A stretch of DNA of 64,000 bases from an uncultured Roseibium sp. (GCF_947494555.1 NZ_CANLVF010000001.1:1488001-1552000); one strand, 5' to 3'; shown: positions 17,473-28,098, numbered from the stretch's first letter. A program made the numbers and translations. The notes: generated by a model from the letters alone, not told the origin.

Positions 17473-18369
17473 TCAGGAGACCGCGCCCGACGCGATCCAC
17501 CATTCAGGGTGTGCAACGCGCAAGGACCGCTCGACGTCCATGGATACAGTCTCGTCGCACAGGCCAAACACGGTGGCGCCAGATCCTGACATCCTCGTCA
17601 AAAGCACGCGTTCGTCGGATTGCAGGGCGGTAATCGTCTCGCCGATAACGGGACAAAGATCGATCGCCGGTATTTGAAGATCGTTCCTGCACTCTTTCAG
17701 AAACGCAACCATCGTCTCAAGAGCTTCAAAACTGTCCGGCAGTCCGGTCATGGGTGGATTGTCTTTTTGCGTCAATGCGTTGAAGATTTCAGGAGTAGAA
17801 ACATCGACCTTGGGATTGACGAGAACGATCCCGCCTTTTGGCAATCGCGGCGCGGGCAGCAACTTGTCCCCGATGCCGCGCATGATCCGGGGTTGCGCGT
17901 TGAGGCAGACCGGCACATCAGCGCCGAGCCTTAGGGCGAGCTGATGGAGTTGGTTGTCCGGGAGACAGACGCCCGTAAATTCCTGCAGCAAACGCAAGGC
18001 AGTCGCGGCATCACTTGAGCCGCCGCCAATGCCGGAAGCAACCGGCAGGCGTTTGCTGAGCGTCAGTTTGATCTTGAAGTCGGAAAGTCCGGCGCTTTCA
18101 GCAAAAAGTTCTGCCGCCTTGAGCACGAGGTTGCTTTCAGGCGGGCCGTCAAGATCGTGTGCAAACGGGCCTTCGACTGTGCATTGCAGCGTATCAGAGG
18201 CCTCTATTGCAAGCCTGTCGCCGATCTGAGGAAAGACCACCAGCGAATCCAGAAGGTGGTACCCGTCCAGACGCCGGCCGGTGACATGAAGCGCCAGATT
18301 GACCTTCGCCCGGGCAAGCTCTGCCCGGGGATGCGCTCTCTCTGGAGTGGTCATGGTGTCCGGCGTCAC
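17473..18369 (-). CDS. ispE: 4-diphosphocytidyl-2-C-methyl-D-erythritol kinase
   Basis: GHMP kinase of the MEP pathway that phosphorylates CDP-methylerythritol. AKVNLALHVTGRRLDGYH gives the substrate-binding start, PVASGIGGGSSDAA (about 109-122) is the ATP loop, and ALRLGADVPVCL and RMSGSGATVFGL are further family blocks. Full length, 298 residues. The GTG at 18369 overlaps the stop of the upstream TPR gene by 4 bp (GTGA), so translation is coupled; an ATG at 18354 is an alternative. Cytosolic. Confidence 0.95.
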   Translation of the reverse strand: MTPDTMTTPERAHPRAELARAKVNLALHVTGRRLDGYHLLDSLVVFPQIGDRLAIEASDTLQCTVEGPFAHDLDGPPESNLVLKAAELFAESAGLSDFKIKLTLSKRLPVASGIGGGSSDAATALRLLQEFTGVCLPDNQLHQLALRLGADVPVCLNAQPRIMRGIGDKLLPAPRLPKGGIVLVNPKVDVSTPEIFNALTQKDNPPMTGLPDSFEALETMVAFLKECRNDLQIPAIDLCPVIGETITALQSDERVLLTRMSGSGATVFGLCDETVSMDVERSLRVAHPEWWIASGAVS

Positions 18370-20150
18370 CCGCCGTTCTTGTCGCTGTCCGCTTTTGCAG
18401 CGTCTGTCGCCGGCGTATCCTGGAGGCCGTTGGCGATCTTTTCGAGAATTTTCGGAAGATCTTTCTCCGTTGGGCCGAGATCACGTGCGTGGTTCCACTG
18501 GAACCGCGCTTCGTTGCGACGGCCAACCTTCCAGTATGCATCGCCAAGATGATCGTTGATGACGGGGTCGGCGGGGCGCAGTTCGATGGCACGCTCAAGC
18601 TCTTTCACCGCTTCTTCGAAGCGGCCGAGCCTGTAATAGACCCATCCGAGGCTGTCGACGATGTATCCATCGGTCGGGCGCAGCTCGACGGCTGTCTTGA
18701 TCATCTCAAGGGCTTCATCGAGCTTCAGGCCCTGGTCGACGAGCGAATATCCCAGGTAGTTGAGCACAAGCGGCTGGTTGTTGTTTAGTTCAAGCGCCTT
18801 GCGAAAATCGGCTTCCGCAATGTCCCACTTTCCAAGACGTTCCCGGCTGATACCGCGGAAATACATCAGGAGCCAATGTTGCGGCTCGAGCTCGGCTATC
18901 GTGTCGATGCCTTGCGAGTAAACGACTTCCGCCTCGTCATATATTTCATGGGACCGCAGGATGTTGCCGAGGGCAATGACCGCTTCAAGGTCCGACGGGT
19001 CAGCAGTGATCAAGACCTCGAGGTGCTCGCGCGCCTCTTCGATCTTTTCCAGGGCATTATAGTTCAGCCCGACCTGAATTTCGGCTTCGCGTTTCAGGAC
19101 ACTGTCGTCGGGCACGCGCATGAATGCGTCTATGGCCCGCTCTGGCTGTTCCATGCGTTCAAAAACACTTCCCAGCGCGATCGCAGCAAACTCGGCATTC
19201 GGATCCATATGAAGCGCAAGTTGCAGGTAGGATGTCGATAGTTCCTCGCCGCCATCACGTCCAATGACGGCACCCAGACCGTAAAGGATTTCCGCCATGC
19301 CCTGAGCCGGATCGCTCACCATCGGCGGAATGACCTCTCCGCTCTCCAAAAACGCCCTTGTTTGTTCGATCTTGGGATGGCCGCGGAACTGCTCGTCATA
19401 TTGGTCAAGGACAGCAATGGCGTCCTGCTTCCGGTCATTTGCCGCAAGAATTCGTGCATAGGCATCCACGACACGGATTGCCGCCTGATCGAGCGCGTAG
19501 GCACCTTCGATCGTTCTCAGCGCGTCTTCGTTACGTCCTGCCGCAAATTGCAGATGCGCTTTGTGCGTTGCCTTGAAGACCCCGAACCAGTCGGGGCCCT
19601 GAAGATTGTCGATGATGGTCAGGGCTTCGTCGATCTTGCCGCTGCCATAGAGAGACCAGGCGCGGGAGATGCCTACGGACAGTTGCGCAAGTGGCCCATT
19701 CCGACCGGCTGCAAGCGTTTCATCTGCTTCCGGGTAACTGCCTTCCACAATACGTTGCCCGCCAAGCGTCAACTGGGCCAGGAAGTTCTTCAGACCGGCT
19801 TTTTCCAATTCGCTTGCGTAGTGGACCGCGTCGTCAACTTCGCCATTGGCGAGTTTCAGAAGAAATGTCCTTTCAAGAAGCATCGTGTTGGTCGGATCGG
19901 CGGCGAGGCTCTCTTCGTAGAAAGCAGCCGCGTGACCGTAGTCTTTCTGGAACCCTGCCAATCGGCCCGACAGGTAGCTGCCGGAGAGTGTCAACGGCAA
20001 ATTGGACGGGGTGCCGAAGACCTGAGATGTTGAATCTGTCTCAGCGATCGCGGAAACGGGTGTCAGCGCTATGGCGCTTACCAGGGCTAGAGCCTTCAAC
20101 CTGGAATTCTTGAAGTCCATCCGGGAAACGGCACCGGCCAAGTTTGTCAT
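18366..20150 (-). CDS. Exported tetratricopeptide-repeat protein
   Basis: About 594 residues with a signal peptide (LKALALVSAIALTPVSAIAE) and many TPR units from about residue 35 to the end, for example DFRKALELNNNQPLVLNYLG and AVELRPTDGYIVDSLGWVYY. Such periplasmic TPR proteins act as scaffolds; the exact partner is unknown. The ATG at 20150 is chosen (GAGGAA just upstream), with ATG 20120 possible; the frame is open to 20426 but without support. It ends in a Lys/Asp/Gly tail and overlaps ispE by 4 bp, a conserved pairing in this group of bacteria. Divergent from ppdK. Confidence 0.88.
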   Translation of the reverse strand: MTNLAGAVSRMDFKNSRLKALALVSAIALTPVSAIAETDSTSQVFGTPSNLPLTLSGSYLSGRLAGFQKDYGHAAAFYEESLAADPTNTMLLERTFLLKLANGEVDDAVHYASELEKAGLKNFLAQLTLGGQRIVEGSYPEADETLAAGRNGPLAQLSVGISRAWSLYGSGKIDEALTIIDNLQGPDWFGVFKATHKAHLQFAAGRNEDALRTIEGAYALDQAAIRVVDAYARILAANDRKQDAIAVLDQYDEQFRGHPKIEQTRAFLESGEVIPPMVSDPAQGMAEILYGLGAVIGRDGGEELSTSYLQLALHMDPNAEFAAIALGSVFERMEQPERAIDAFMRVPDDSVLKREAEIQVGLNYNALEKIEEAREHLEVLITADPSDLEAVIALGNILRSHEIYDEAEVVYSQGIDTIAELEPQHWLLMYFRGISRERLGKWDIAEADFRKALELNNNQPLVLNYLGYSLVDQGLKLDEALEMIKTAVELRPTDGYIVDSLGWVYYRLGRFEEAVKELERAIELRPADPVINDHLGDAYWKVGRRNEARFQWNHARDLGPTEKDLPKILEKIANGLQDTPATDAAKADSDKNGG

Positions 20151-20426
20151 TATTCCTCGCACAATTCGATCGATGGGCAGAAGCATCTCGCTTATTGCCC
20201 TTGAGAATGGCGTCTTTAAGGCTGTGCGGCAAGGCGTCCACGAAACTTTCTGAGGGTTTAAATCCTTTTGATTTTGCCCGCCGTTGGAAATCTTTCGTAA
20301 CGGGCGGAAACAATGCGGCTTTCGACCAAAAAGGACTTGAAGACTATTCTTTGCCGTAGCAGGAATGTGCGGCGCAAAAAATGACGGGGACGTATCGTCT
20401 CCGGAGCCACGCGAGGAGAATATCAA

Positions 20427-23099
20427 ATGGCCAAGTGGGTCTACAGTTTCGGCAATGGTGCGGCAGACGGTGCAGCGGAGATGCGCAATCTGCTTGGAGG
20501 AAAAGGCGCCAATCTTGCTGAAATGAGCAGCCTCGGCCTACCGGTTCCGCCCGGATTTACCATCACGACGGAGGTCTGCACCTGGTATTACGAGCACGAA
20601 AAAAGCTATCCGGATGAGCTCGCGGCGCAGGTAACGGCGGCGCTCGATCAGGTCGGCTCCGCCACCGGACGCAAGTTTGGGGACCTCGAACGCCCGCTCC
20701 TTGTTTCGGTTCGCTCGGGAGCAAGGGTTTCGATGCCCGGCATGATGGACACCGTGCTTAACCTCGGACTGAACGACGAGACAGTCGAGGCGATTGCAAA
20801 GGAAGCAGGCGATCGCAGGTTCGCCTATGACAGCTACCGCCGTTTTATTCAGATGTACTCGGATGTCGTTCTCGGTCTCGATCATCACGAGTTCGAGGAA
20901 ATCCTGGAGGACTACAAGGAGCGGAATGAACTTTCGCTCGACACGGAAATCGACGCCGACGCGTGGCTTGGCATTATCGAGAAATTTAAGGCACTGGTGG
21001 AAGAAGAGCTAGGAAGAGCATTTCCGCAGGATCCGCAGGAACAGCTTTGGGGCGCTATCGGCGCTGTCTTCAGTTCCTGGATGGTGCCACGCGCAGTCAC
21101 TTATCGGCGTCTCCATGACATTCCAAGCAGCTGGGGCACGGCAGTGAATGTCCAGGCGATGGTGTTCGGCAACATGGGCGAGAGTTCGGCAACAGGCGTT
21201 GCATTCACGCGGAACCCTTCTACCGGCGAGAATGCGCTTTATGGCGAGTTTCTGGTCAATGCGCAGGGCGAAGACGTCGTTGCCGGCATTCGCACACCAC
21301 AAGACATAACGGAAAAAGCCCGGATCGAGGCGGGCTCTTCCAGTCCGTCCCTGGAAGCTCTGATGCCCGAGGCCTTCGGGGAATTCCAGACGATCTGTTC
21401 TAAGCTGGAAGCCCATTACAAGGACATGCAGGACCTTGAGTTCACGATTGAAAAGGGCAAGTTGTGGATGCTGCAAACGCGTGCCGGCAAGCGGACGGCC
21501 AAGGCAGCACTGAAGATTGCCGTCGACCTGGTCGGCGAAGGCGTGTTGAGCGAAGCCGAAGCCGTCGGCCGCGTCGAGCCCGGCGCTCTTGATCAGCTGC
21601 TCCATCCCACCATCGATCCGTCGGCTGAACGCGATATCGTATCGACCGGATTGCCGGCGTCGCCGGGCGCTGCGTCCGGGGCGATTGTGTTCACCTCCGA
21701 CGAAGCGGAAAAGGCAAAGGCTGAAGGACGGAAGACGATACTGGTTCGCGTCGAGACAAGCCCGGAGGATATTCACGGCATGCATGCTGCTGAAGGTATT
21801 CTGACCAGCCGCGGAGGCATGACCAGCCATGCCGCCGTTGTTGCCCGCGGTATGGGCAAACCTTGCGTTTCGGGTGCCGGAATGTTGCGGATCGACTATC
21901 GCAACGGCGTGATAAACGCTGGCGGGCGCCAGCTGAAAGAAGGCGATGTCATTACAATCGATGGCGCTACAGGACAGGTGCTTTCCGGCGAAGTCAAAAT
22001 GCTGCAACCCACGCTTTCGGGCGACTTCGGTACGCTGATGGGCTGGGCCGATACTTTCCGCCGCATGAATGTGCGCACAAACGCGGAGACACCCCAGGAC
22101 GCGAAGGTCGCCCGGGAATTCGGCGCGGAAGGTATCGGGCTTTGCCGGACGGAACACATGTTCTTCGAGGGCGAGCGGATCGTTTCCGTGCGCGAAATGA
22201 TCCTGGCCGAAACGGAAGATGGCCGTCGTGCTGCGCTTGCAAAACTGTTGCCGATGCAGCGTCAGGATTTCAAGGATCTGTTTGAAATCATGCACGGTTT
22301 GCCGGTCACCATCCGATTGCTCGATCCGCCCTTGCATGAGTTTCTGCCGAAATCTGAAGAGGAACTCAGTGAAGTCGCCAGGGCTATGGGAGCCGATCCG
22401 GAACGTCTCAGAGACCGGGCGCTTGCGCTTGAGGAATTCAACCCGATGCTCGGCCATCGCGGATGCCGGCTGCTGGTTTCCTATCCCGAAATCGCTGAAA
22501 TGCAGGCACGGGCGATTTTTGAAGCGGCCGTCGAGGCTGCAAAGACGACGGGTGCTCCAGTGGTGCCGGAAATCATGGTTCCTCTGGTCGGTCTCAAGGG
22601 CGAGCTGGACCACGTCCGGAAGAGTATCGAGGCCATGGCCAGGGCGGTCACCGAAGAAACCGGCACGGAACTGACCTATCAGATCGGCACGATGGTTGAG
22701 CTTCCCCGTGCAGCCCTGAAGGCTGCTGAAATCGCTGAATCTGCAGAGTTCTTTTCATTCGGGACGAACGATCTTACCCAAACGACCTTCGGAATTTCCC
22801 GTGATGACGCGGCATCTTTCCTCGGCACATATCAAAGCCGTGGGATCCTGGAACAGGATCCGTTCGTCTCGCTCGATCCGGATGGTGTCGGTGAGCTGAT
22901 CAAGATGGGTGTGGAACGGGGGCGGTCGACCCGCAAAGACATAAAACTTGGCATCTGCGGAGAGCACGGCGGAGATCCAGCCTCCATTTCGTTCTGTGAA
23001 AGTGTCGGGCTCCATTATGTGTCTTGTTCGCCGTTCCGGGTTCCGATCGCCAAGTTGGCTGCGGCACAATCAGCTCTGAGACATGGCAAACCGGCCTGA
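20427..23099 (+). CDS. ppdK: Pyruvate, phosphate dikinase
   Basis: Cytosolic enzyme of 890 residues that interconverts pyruvate, ATP and phosphate with PEP, AMP and PPi. Order: ATP-grasp domain (LLGGKGANLAEMSSLGLPV at the start, SVRSGARVSMPGMMDTVLNL), phosphohistidine domain with GGMTSHAAVVARGMGKPCV (catalytic His468) and PEP/pyruvate barrel (GTNDLTQTTFG, GICGEHGGDP). GAGGAG 7 nt before the ATG supports the start. It stands alone after a 276-bp divergent promoter region. It supports gluconeogenic growth on C3/C4 or organic acid substrates. Confidence 0.97.
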   Translation: MAKWVYSFGNGAADGAAEMRNLLGGKGANLAEMSSLGLPVPPGFTITTEVCTWYYEHEKSYPDELAAQVTAALDQVGSATGRKFGDLERPLLVSVRSGARVSMPGMMDTVLNLGLNDETVEAIAKEAGDRRFAYDSYRRFIQMYSDVVLGLDHHEFEEILEDYKERNELSLDTEIDADAWLGIIEKFKALVEEELGRAFPQDPQEQLWGAIGAVFSSWMVPRAVTYRRLHDIPSSWGTAVNVQAMVFGNMGESSATGVAFTRNPSTGENALYGEFLVNAQGEDVVAGIRTPQDITEKARIEAGSSSPSLEALMPEAFGEFQTICSKLEAHYKDMQDLEFTIEKGKLWMLQTRAGKRTAKAALKIAVDLVGEGVLSEAEAVGRVEPGALDQLLHPTIDPSAERDIVSTGLPASPGAASGAIVFTSDEAEKAKAEGRKTILVRVETSPEDIHGMHAAEGILTSRGGMTSHAAVVARGMGKPCVSGAGMLRIDYRNGVINAGGRQLKEGDVITIDGATGQVLSGEVKMLQPTLSGDFGTLMGWADTFRRMNVRTNAETPQDAKVAREFGAEGIGLCRTEHMFFEGERIVSVREMILAETEDGRRAALAKLLPMQRQDFKDLFEIMHGLPVTIRLLDPPLHEFLPKSEEELSEVARAMGADPERLRDRALALEEFNPMLGHRGCRLLVSYPEIAEMQARAIFEAAVEAAKTTGAPVVPEIMVPLVGLKGELDHVRKSIEAMARAVTEETGTELTYQIGTMVELPRAALKAAEIAESAEFFSFGTNDLTQTTFGISRDDAASFLGTYQSRGILEQDPFVSLDPDGVGELIKMGVERGRSTRKDIKLGICGEHGGDPASISFCESVGLHYVSCSPFRVPIAKLAAAQSALRHGKPA

Positions 23100-23135
23100 C
23101 CAGTTGCAGTTCCCGGCACCTTGCGAGGTTCTATC

Positions 23136-24080
23136 TTGAGCGGGTTTCCATCACTGGCGGAGTTGCGTGCGGGAAGCAAGCGTCTGCTGGCGCGGGTTCT
23201 GACCCGCCTGGAAACCCACGCGCAAGAGACCGAAACGGCACTGTTCCTTGACAGCGCCTGCAAGGGTGCCGTGGGCCACGTCTTCGGGCTGACCGGACCG
23301 CCAGGTGTCGGCAAATCAAGCCTGACCGATGCCCTGATCAAGGCCTATAGATCTGAGGGAAAGCGGGTTGCTGTGCTCGCGGTAGACCCGTCATCTGCGA
23401 TCACGGGCGGTGCGTTATTGGGCGATCGCACCCGGCTCAAGACGGACCCTTCCGACGACGACGTTTTTGTCCGTTCGATGGCTGCGCGCAGTCGCCTGGG
23501 TGGGCTTTCCGATCATTCCGTTGCCGCAATTTCGGTTCTGAGAGCGGTCTGCGACCTTGTGATCGTTGAGACCGTCGGTATCGGTCAATCTGAAGGAGAT
23601 CTTAAACAGGTCGCGGACACCGTCTTGTTGTGTATTCAGCCAGGCTCCGGGGACAGTCTTCAATTCATGAAGGCGGGTATCATGGAGCTGCCCGATCTCG
23701 TCGCCGTCACGAAATCCGATCTTGGAGCGATGGCGAGGAGGGCGGCATCAGATGTCTCGGGCGCACTATCGCTCAGTCGGCAATCCAGCGCCACGTGGAA
23801 TGTGCCGGTGGTTCAGGTTTCCGCACAGACGGGATCCGGAATTGCGGAGCTGATCGCGCATGCCGCCTCCCATCATGCGTATCTGCAAAATGGCGATTTG
23901 TCTGAACGGCGCCAGCTTCAGCATGTTGCGTGGTTCAAGGACATGGTGCGCACCGAATACGGCCGTGAAGGGTTAAGGTCGGCATCTGCCGACCCTTCGG
24001 GCTGGCTTGTCCGGGCGCGAAACAAGCCCTTTCAGAGTTTTTCGAACTTTACAGCCGAGTTCAGGCGGCCCGTCATTTGA
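23136..24080 (+). CDS. meaB: MeaB/ArgK-type G3E GTPase
   Basis: P-loop GTPase that protects and reloads the cobalamin cofactor of methylmalonyl-CoA mutase. Walker A is GLTGPPGVGKSSL, switch and base-binding elements include DPSSAITGGALLGDRTR, ETVGIGQSE and VAVTKSDLG. The TTG at 23136 has GAGG 7 nt upstream; another TTG at 23121 is in frame. At about 314 residues it is slightly shorter than typical members. The mutase gene is not adjacent. It follows ppdK by 36 bp and may be read through from it. Convergent with the GGDEF-EAL gene 12 bp away. Confidence 0.88.
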   Translation: MSGFPSLAELRAGSKRLLARVLTRLETHAQETETALFLDSACKGAVGHVFGLTGPPGVGKSSLTDALIKAYRSEGKRVAVLAVDPSSAITGGALLGDRTRLKTDPSDDDVFVRSMAARSRLGGLSDHSVAAISVLRAVCDLVIVETVGIGQSEGDLKQVADTVLLCIQPGSGDSLQFMKAGIMELPDLVAVTKSDLGAMARRAASDVSGALSLSRQSSATWNVPVVQVSAQTGSGIAELIAHAASHHAYLQNGDLSERRQLQHVAWFKDMVRTEYGREGLRSASADPSGWLVRARNKPFQSFSNFTAEFRRPVI

Positions 24081-24092
24081 CAGACGGCTCTC

Positions 24093-26372
24093 TCAGCCTT
24101 CCGCAGCCCGGGGCTTTGCTTCGAAACTTCCTGCAAGTTCTTCCGAATTCTCGTTATGGAAGTCTTTCAGGAACTTGCTCAGGGCGACGCTGGTGAGCGG
24201 TCTGGAAATGAAATAGCCCTGCATACGATGACAATCGTGAACCTGGAGAAAGCGGATCTGATCGATCGTCTCAATGCCTTCGGCAACGATCGTCATTCCA
24301 AGTGCCTTGCCGAGCTGAATGATCGAGACGAGGATTGCCTCCGCTTCCGGATTCCCGTTCATGTCGGATACAAAGTCACGATCAATCTTCAGTGTGTCGA
24401 ATGGGAACCGGCGAAGATAGCTCAAACTGGAGTAACCCGAGCCAAAGTCGTCCAGGGCCACCTTGACCCCCAGGCCCTTCAGTCTTCTCAGCGCATTCAG
24501 AACGGAATCGTCGCGCCCGGCAAACACGCTTTCGGTGACTTCGATTTCAAGCCTTTGCGGCGGCAGGTCGTTTGCCGCCAGTATGGCCATGACCTTTTCA
24601 ACAAATCGGGGATGCTTGAACTGGTTCGGAGACACATTGACCGAGACAACGACACCCGGCCAGTCATGCGCGCGTGCGCAGGCCTTGTTCAGAACCCAGA
24701 TGCCGAGATCGTTGATGAGCCCCGTTTCCTCTGCGACCGGAATGAATTGGGACGGCGGCACGACGGTTCCGTCTTGTTTGGTCCAGCGGGCAAGCGCCTC
24801 CACCGAGACTATTTTCTTTGCATCCGTGTCGGATTGCGGCTGATAGGCCAGATCCAGTTGGTCATTTCGAAGTGCGAGCCTGAGTTCGCGGGACATCTCG
24901 TCCTTCGATTGAACATGATGTTCCATTGTGGGCTCAAAGAAGGACCTGCGGTTCCTTCCGTTCTCCTTCGCGTCGTAGAGCGCGATGTCCGCCTTTCGCA
25001 ACAATTCGTCCGGGTTCTTCCCATCCTTGGGCGCAACGGCCGCTCCCATTGAGAGACTGGCAAAAATCTCGCGGCTGCCGACCTTGACCGGCCGGGCTAT
25101 TTCGTCCTGGACCTGATCCAGAATGTATTCCAGCCACTCGTCGTTTTCGCATTTGCTGATGACCATGGCGAACTCATCGCCGCTGATGCGCGAGACGACG
25201 CCATTTCTAGGCAGAACCTGTTTGAGGCGGTTTGCTACGGCGACGATCACCCGGTCACCTGCGGAGTGACCGAGGGTGTCGTTGATATCCTTGAAGTGGT
25301 CCAGGTCGATATAGACGACTGCCGTGTTTGTGCCATTCCGGTCGCCATCTTCAAGCGCATTTGTCAGGAGAGCCTGGAAGCTGGACCTGTTGGGAAGGCC
25401 AGAAAGCGCATCGTGGCTGGCGGCGTGAACAGCCTTGGCTTCACTTCGCGCAAGTCGCTTGGTCATTTGACGGGTGAACATGGTCACTGCAATGACCACG
25501 GCGGCAATCAGGAACGCCGCAACCGCAAGAAACGGATTGATGCGCTCCAGCATCTGTGTTCCCGGGCGGCTGGCCTGCCAGGCGATGACGCCAATGTTCT
25601 CACCTCTGGGAGATTTCAGCTGATAGGTGCCGACGCCGCTTCTGTCCGTCTGCTCGTTTGCCAACACAAACCCGTCGAGGCGGGACATGTCGGAGATCCT
25701 GGCGAGCTTCTGGCCGCGCAGTGGGATCATGCTCACCAGCACCGCCGGCGGCTGCCTGTCGGCAAAGACCGACTGGATTTGAGGAACGACCGCTGCTGCC
25801 GTGAACATGAAGGGTTCGCCGGTCAGCGGCACCACGCCGGTTTCAGCGATCGACAGGTGTGTGTCGCCGTTTTGCGGCATGAAACGGAAGAGGCCCGAAG
25901 GGGTCTTCTTGAAGGATGTGATGTAACGCGCACGGACTTTGGCGATGGCAGGCCGCAATTCATCCAGCACCTTCGAAGTCATCCAGTCGCTTTTTTCGTC
26001 ATGTGCATACACCGACGCGACATCAAATTCTGAATCAACCAGGACCGATCTCGTAAAGCCATGATTTCTGGAGAGCCAGTTCATCATGTTGTTGCGGATC
26101 CAGTTTTCATTGGGAACAGGATCGTTCACGGCGTGGAAAGCTTCATCCCAGATGACCACACCGGTTTGCTTTTTGGATATGTAGTTTTGCGAGAGTTGCA
26201 CGGCGCCGGCGAGAAGCTTTTGCTGCGATTCCTCGGCTGCTTCGTCAGACAGTCGCGCCGACCAGTTCATCAGCCCGAAGATTGTTGCTACGGACGTCAT
26301 CACTACGATCAGCATTGGGAAAATGATCGCGCTTGCGATGTGCCCACCGGAGTTTTTGATTGATCTGTTCAT
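24093..26372 (-). CDS. Membrane GGDEF-EAL protein with periplasmic CHASE4-like sensor
   Basis: Cyclic-di-GMP enzyme of 759 residues. Order: TM at about 14-34, a periplasmic CHASE4-like sensor region (about 40-275, with VVIWDEAFHAVND), TM at about 281-299, GGDEF domain (signature SGDEF at 397-401, one change from consensus but of a kind seen in active enzymes) and EAL domain (EAL at 525-527, and DDFGSGYSS with DTLKIDRDFV). Both catalytic sets look largely intact, so it may be bifunctional. There is no HAMP domain, so it is not LapD-like despite the adhesin locus downstream. It could still set the c-di-GMP level that affects adhesion. Confidence 0.9.
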   Translation of the reverse strand: MNRSIKNSGGHIASAIIFPMLIVVMTSVATIFGLMNWSARLSDEAAEESQQKLLAGAVQLSQNYISKKQTGVVIWDEAFHAVNDPVPNENWIRNNMMNWLSRNHGFTRSVLVDSEFDVASVYAHDEKSDWMTSKVLDELRPAIAKVRARYITSFKKTPSGLFRFMPQNGDTHLSIAETGVVPLTGEPFMFTAAAVVPQIQSVFADRQPPAVLVSMIPLRGQKLARISDMSRLDGFVLANEQTDRSGVGTYQLKSPRGENIGVIAWQASRPGTQMLERINPFLAVAAFLIAAVVIAVTMFTRQMTKRLARSEAKAVHAASHDALSGLPNRSSFQALLTNALEDGDRNGTNTAVVYIDLDHFKDINDTLGHSAGDRVIVAVANRLKQVLPRNGVVSRISGDEFAMVISKCENDEWLEYILDQVQDEIARPVKVGSREIFASLSMGAAVAPKDGKNPDELLRKADIALYDAKENGRNRRSFFEPTMEHHVQSKDEMSRELRLALRNDQLDLAYQPQSDTDAKKIVSVEALARWTKQDGTVVPPSQFIPVAEETGLINDLGIWVLNKACARAHDWPGVVVSVNVSPNQFKHPRFVEKVMAILAANDLPPQRLEIEVTESVFAGRDDSVLNALRRLKGLGVKVALDDFGSGYSSLSYLRRFPFDTLKIDRDFVSDMNGNPEAEAILVSIIQLGKALGMTIVAEGIETIDQIRFLQVHDCHRMQGYFISRPLTSVALSKFLKDFHNENSEELAGSFEAKPRAAEG

Positions 26373-26545
26373 GCAAAGGCCCAGTTGATGTGGGCCGAGT
26401 ATCAGACAGGCAGGTTAAAGAATGCTCCCAAGATATTAGTAAAATAACGGTAAAATTGTAACAAACCTCGATATGTTTCAATATTGAGGCATAAAGTGCA
26501 GACTTTCCTTTGAAAACTGCCAACAAGAAATTTGTATTTTTGGTT

Positions 26546-27247
26546 TCAAATCAGTTGAAGACCACGAAGACTTACATTGTTTCTCAAGCCGATAATGATG
26601 TGGTCGTGCACTTCAATTCCGAGCGGCTTTGCAATTTCGACGATCTTCTTAGTCATTTGAATATCCGCGCGGGACGGGGTCGGATCTCCGGATGGATGAT
26701 TGTGGACAAGTATAAGGGCTGTCGCGGAGTGTTCGAGCGCGCGGCGGATAACTTCACGCGGGTAGACAGGTGTATGGTCTACGGTTCCGGTTTGCTGCAC
26801 CTCGTCCGCGATCAATCCGTTTTTCCTGTCGAGGAACAATATGCGGAACTGTTCAACCGGGCTCAGTTCCATCGAAGCCTGGAGGTATTCGATGACTTTC
26901 GACCAGGAATCGAGCAGTCGTCGCTCACTCAGTTCAGCGCGATGGTACCTGGCAATCGCTGCGTGAACGGCTTTTATGGTGTCGATGCTTACATCTGAAA
27001 GGCCTGATATTTCCCGCAGCCGTTCGCGCGGTGCCGCCAGGACGGCCGAGAACGATCCAAACCGCTGAAGCATCGCTTTTGCAATCGGCTTGGTATCCCG
27101 GCGCGGTAACGCGGAAAACAACAGGAACTCCAGAAGCTCGTAGTCTGCGAGACTGTTCTCTCCCGACTTCCGGAACCGCTCCCGAAGTCTTTGGCGATGC
27201 CCCTTATTGTCCTGCGCCGCCGTGGAAGCGTCCGGATTTTCCGCCAC
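26546..27247 (-). CDS. radC: RadC family JAB/MPN protein
   Basis: RadC/DUF2466 protein of 233 residues: an N-terminal helix-hairpin-helix-like part ([31 protein letters not shown]) and a C-terminal JAMM metalloprotease-like domain with H182-x-H184 and D195 ([15 protein letters not shown]). It was long called a DNA repair protein, but its activity is unsettled. The start is GTG at 27247. It sits 20 bp downstream of map, probably in the same transcript. No mobile element is nearby, so this is the chromosomal copy. Confidence 0.92.
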   Translation of the reverse strand: MAENPDASTAAQDNKGHRQRLRERFRKSGENSLADYELLEFLLFSALPRRDTKPIAKAMLQRFGSFSAVLAAPRERLREISGLSDVSIDTIKAVHAAIARYHRAELSERRLLDSWSKVIEYLQASMELSPVEQFRILFLDRKNGLIADEVQQTGTVDHTPVYPREVIRRALEHSATALILVHNHPSGDPTPSRADIQMTKKIVEIAKPLGIEVHDHIIIGLRNNVSLRGLQLI

Positions 27248-27267
27248 CTGTTGATCTCTCGCTGCGT

Positions 27268-28098
27268 CTAGTCGTTGGGGCGTCCGGGCCTGTGTATGCC
27301 CCCTGGCGACGTGGTGAAGATTTCACAACCATCGGGCGTGATGCCGATGGAATGTTCGAACTGTGCGGAGAGCGACCTGTCCCTGGTGACGGCTGTCCAC
27401 CCGTCGCTCAAAACCTTCACGTGCGGACGGCCGAGATTGACCATCGGCTCGATCGTGAAAATCATGCCGGGCTTCAGTTCCACACCTTCGCCCGGACGGC
27501 CGTAATGCAGGATGTTGGGCGTGTCATGAAACAAAAGGCCAAGGCCGTGACCACAGAAATCGCGAACGACCGAGCAGCGCTGCGCCTCGACATAGGTCTG
27601 GATCGCCGCACCGATGTCGCCGGTGGTATTGCCCGGTTTGGCAGCCGCGATCCCGCGCATCAGGGATTCATAAGTTACGTCGATCAGCCGTTCGGAGGCA
27701 CGCTTGAGCTGTCCAACCGGATACATCCGGCTTGAATCTCCATGCCACCCGTCGAGAATGAACGTAACGTCGATATTGACGATGTCGCCTTCGCGTAATG
27801 CCTTGGTGTTCGGGATGCCGTGACAGACGACGTGATTGATGGATGTGCAGCAGGACTTTGTATAGCCCCGGTAGTTGAGTGTTGCAGGCAGCGCGTCGTG
27901 ATCAGCCCCGTACTGGTAGACGAAATCGTCTATTTCCTGTGTGGTCGTACCCGGTTTTACGATCGCTGCGAGTTCATCAAGGCAGGCGGCCGTCAGCTGA
28001 CCGGCGCGCATCATGCCTTTAAAATCTTCCGGTCCGTACAATCTCACCTGACCGGTATTTTTCAGCGGAGCTTCCGCAGCATCGATGTAGCTGACCAT
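27268..28098 (-). CDS. map: Type I methionine aminopeptidase
   Basis: Cytosolic dimetal protease of 276 residues that removes the initiator Met. Ligand-bearing blocks are present: [14 protein letters not shown] (two Asp), GHGLGLLFH (His), FTIEPMVN (Glu) and QFEHSIGI (Glu). [14 protein letters not shown] is the conserved substrate pocket. Full length. Followed by radC on the same strand. Confidence 0.96.
   Translation of the reverse strand: MVSYIDAAEAPLKNTGQVRLYGPEDFKGMMRAGQLTAACLDELAAIVKPGTTTQEIDDFVYQYGADHDALPATLNYRGYTKSCCTSINHVVCHGIPNTKALREGDIVNIDVTFILDGWHGDSSRMYPVGQLKRASERLIDVTYESLMRGIAAAKPGNTTGDIGAAIQTYVEAQRCSVVRDFCGHGLGLLFHDTPNILHYGRPGEGVELKPGMIFTIEPMVNLGRPHVKVLSDGWTAVTRDRSLSAQFEHSIGITPDGCEIFTTSPGGIHRPGRPND

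Noticed and set aside
21009-22613. Minus-strand open frame of 534 codons inside ppdK
   Set aside because: It is fully covered by the well-conserved ppdK on the other strand and resembles no family; a high-GC shadow frame.
24093-26372. GGDEF-EAL protein considered as the missing LapD
   Set aside because: It has a CHASE4-like sensor, no HAMP domain and apparently intact GGDEF and EAL sites, whereas LapD has a HAMP domain and degenerate catalytic sites. It is also far from the adhesin.
26546-27247. RadC as a sign of a genomic island or antirestriction module
   Set aside because: It is in a normal context downstream of map and beside a tRNA without integrase, repeats or other mobile genes.
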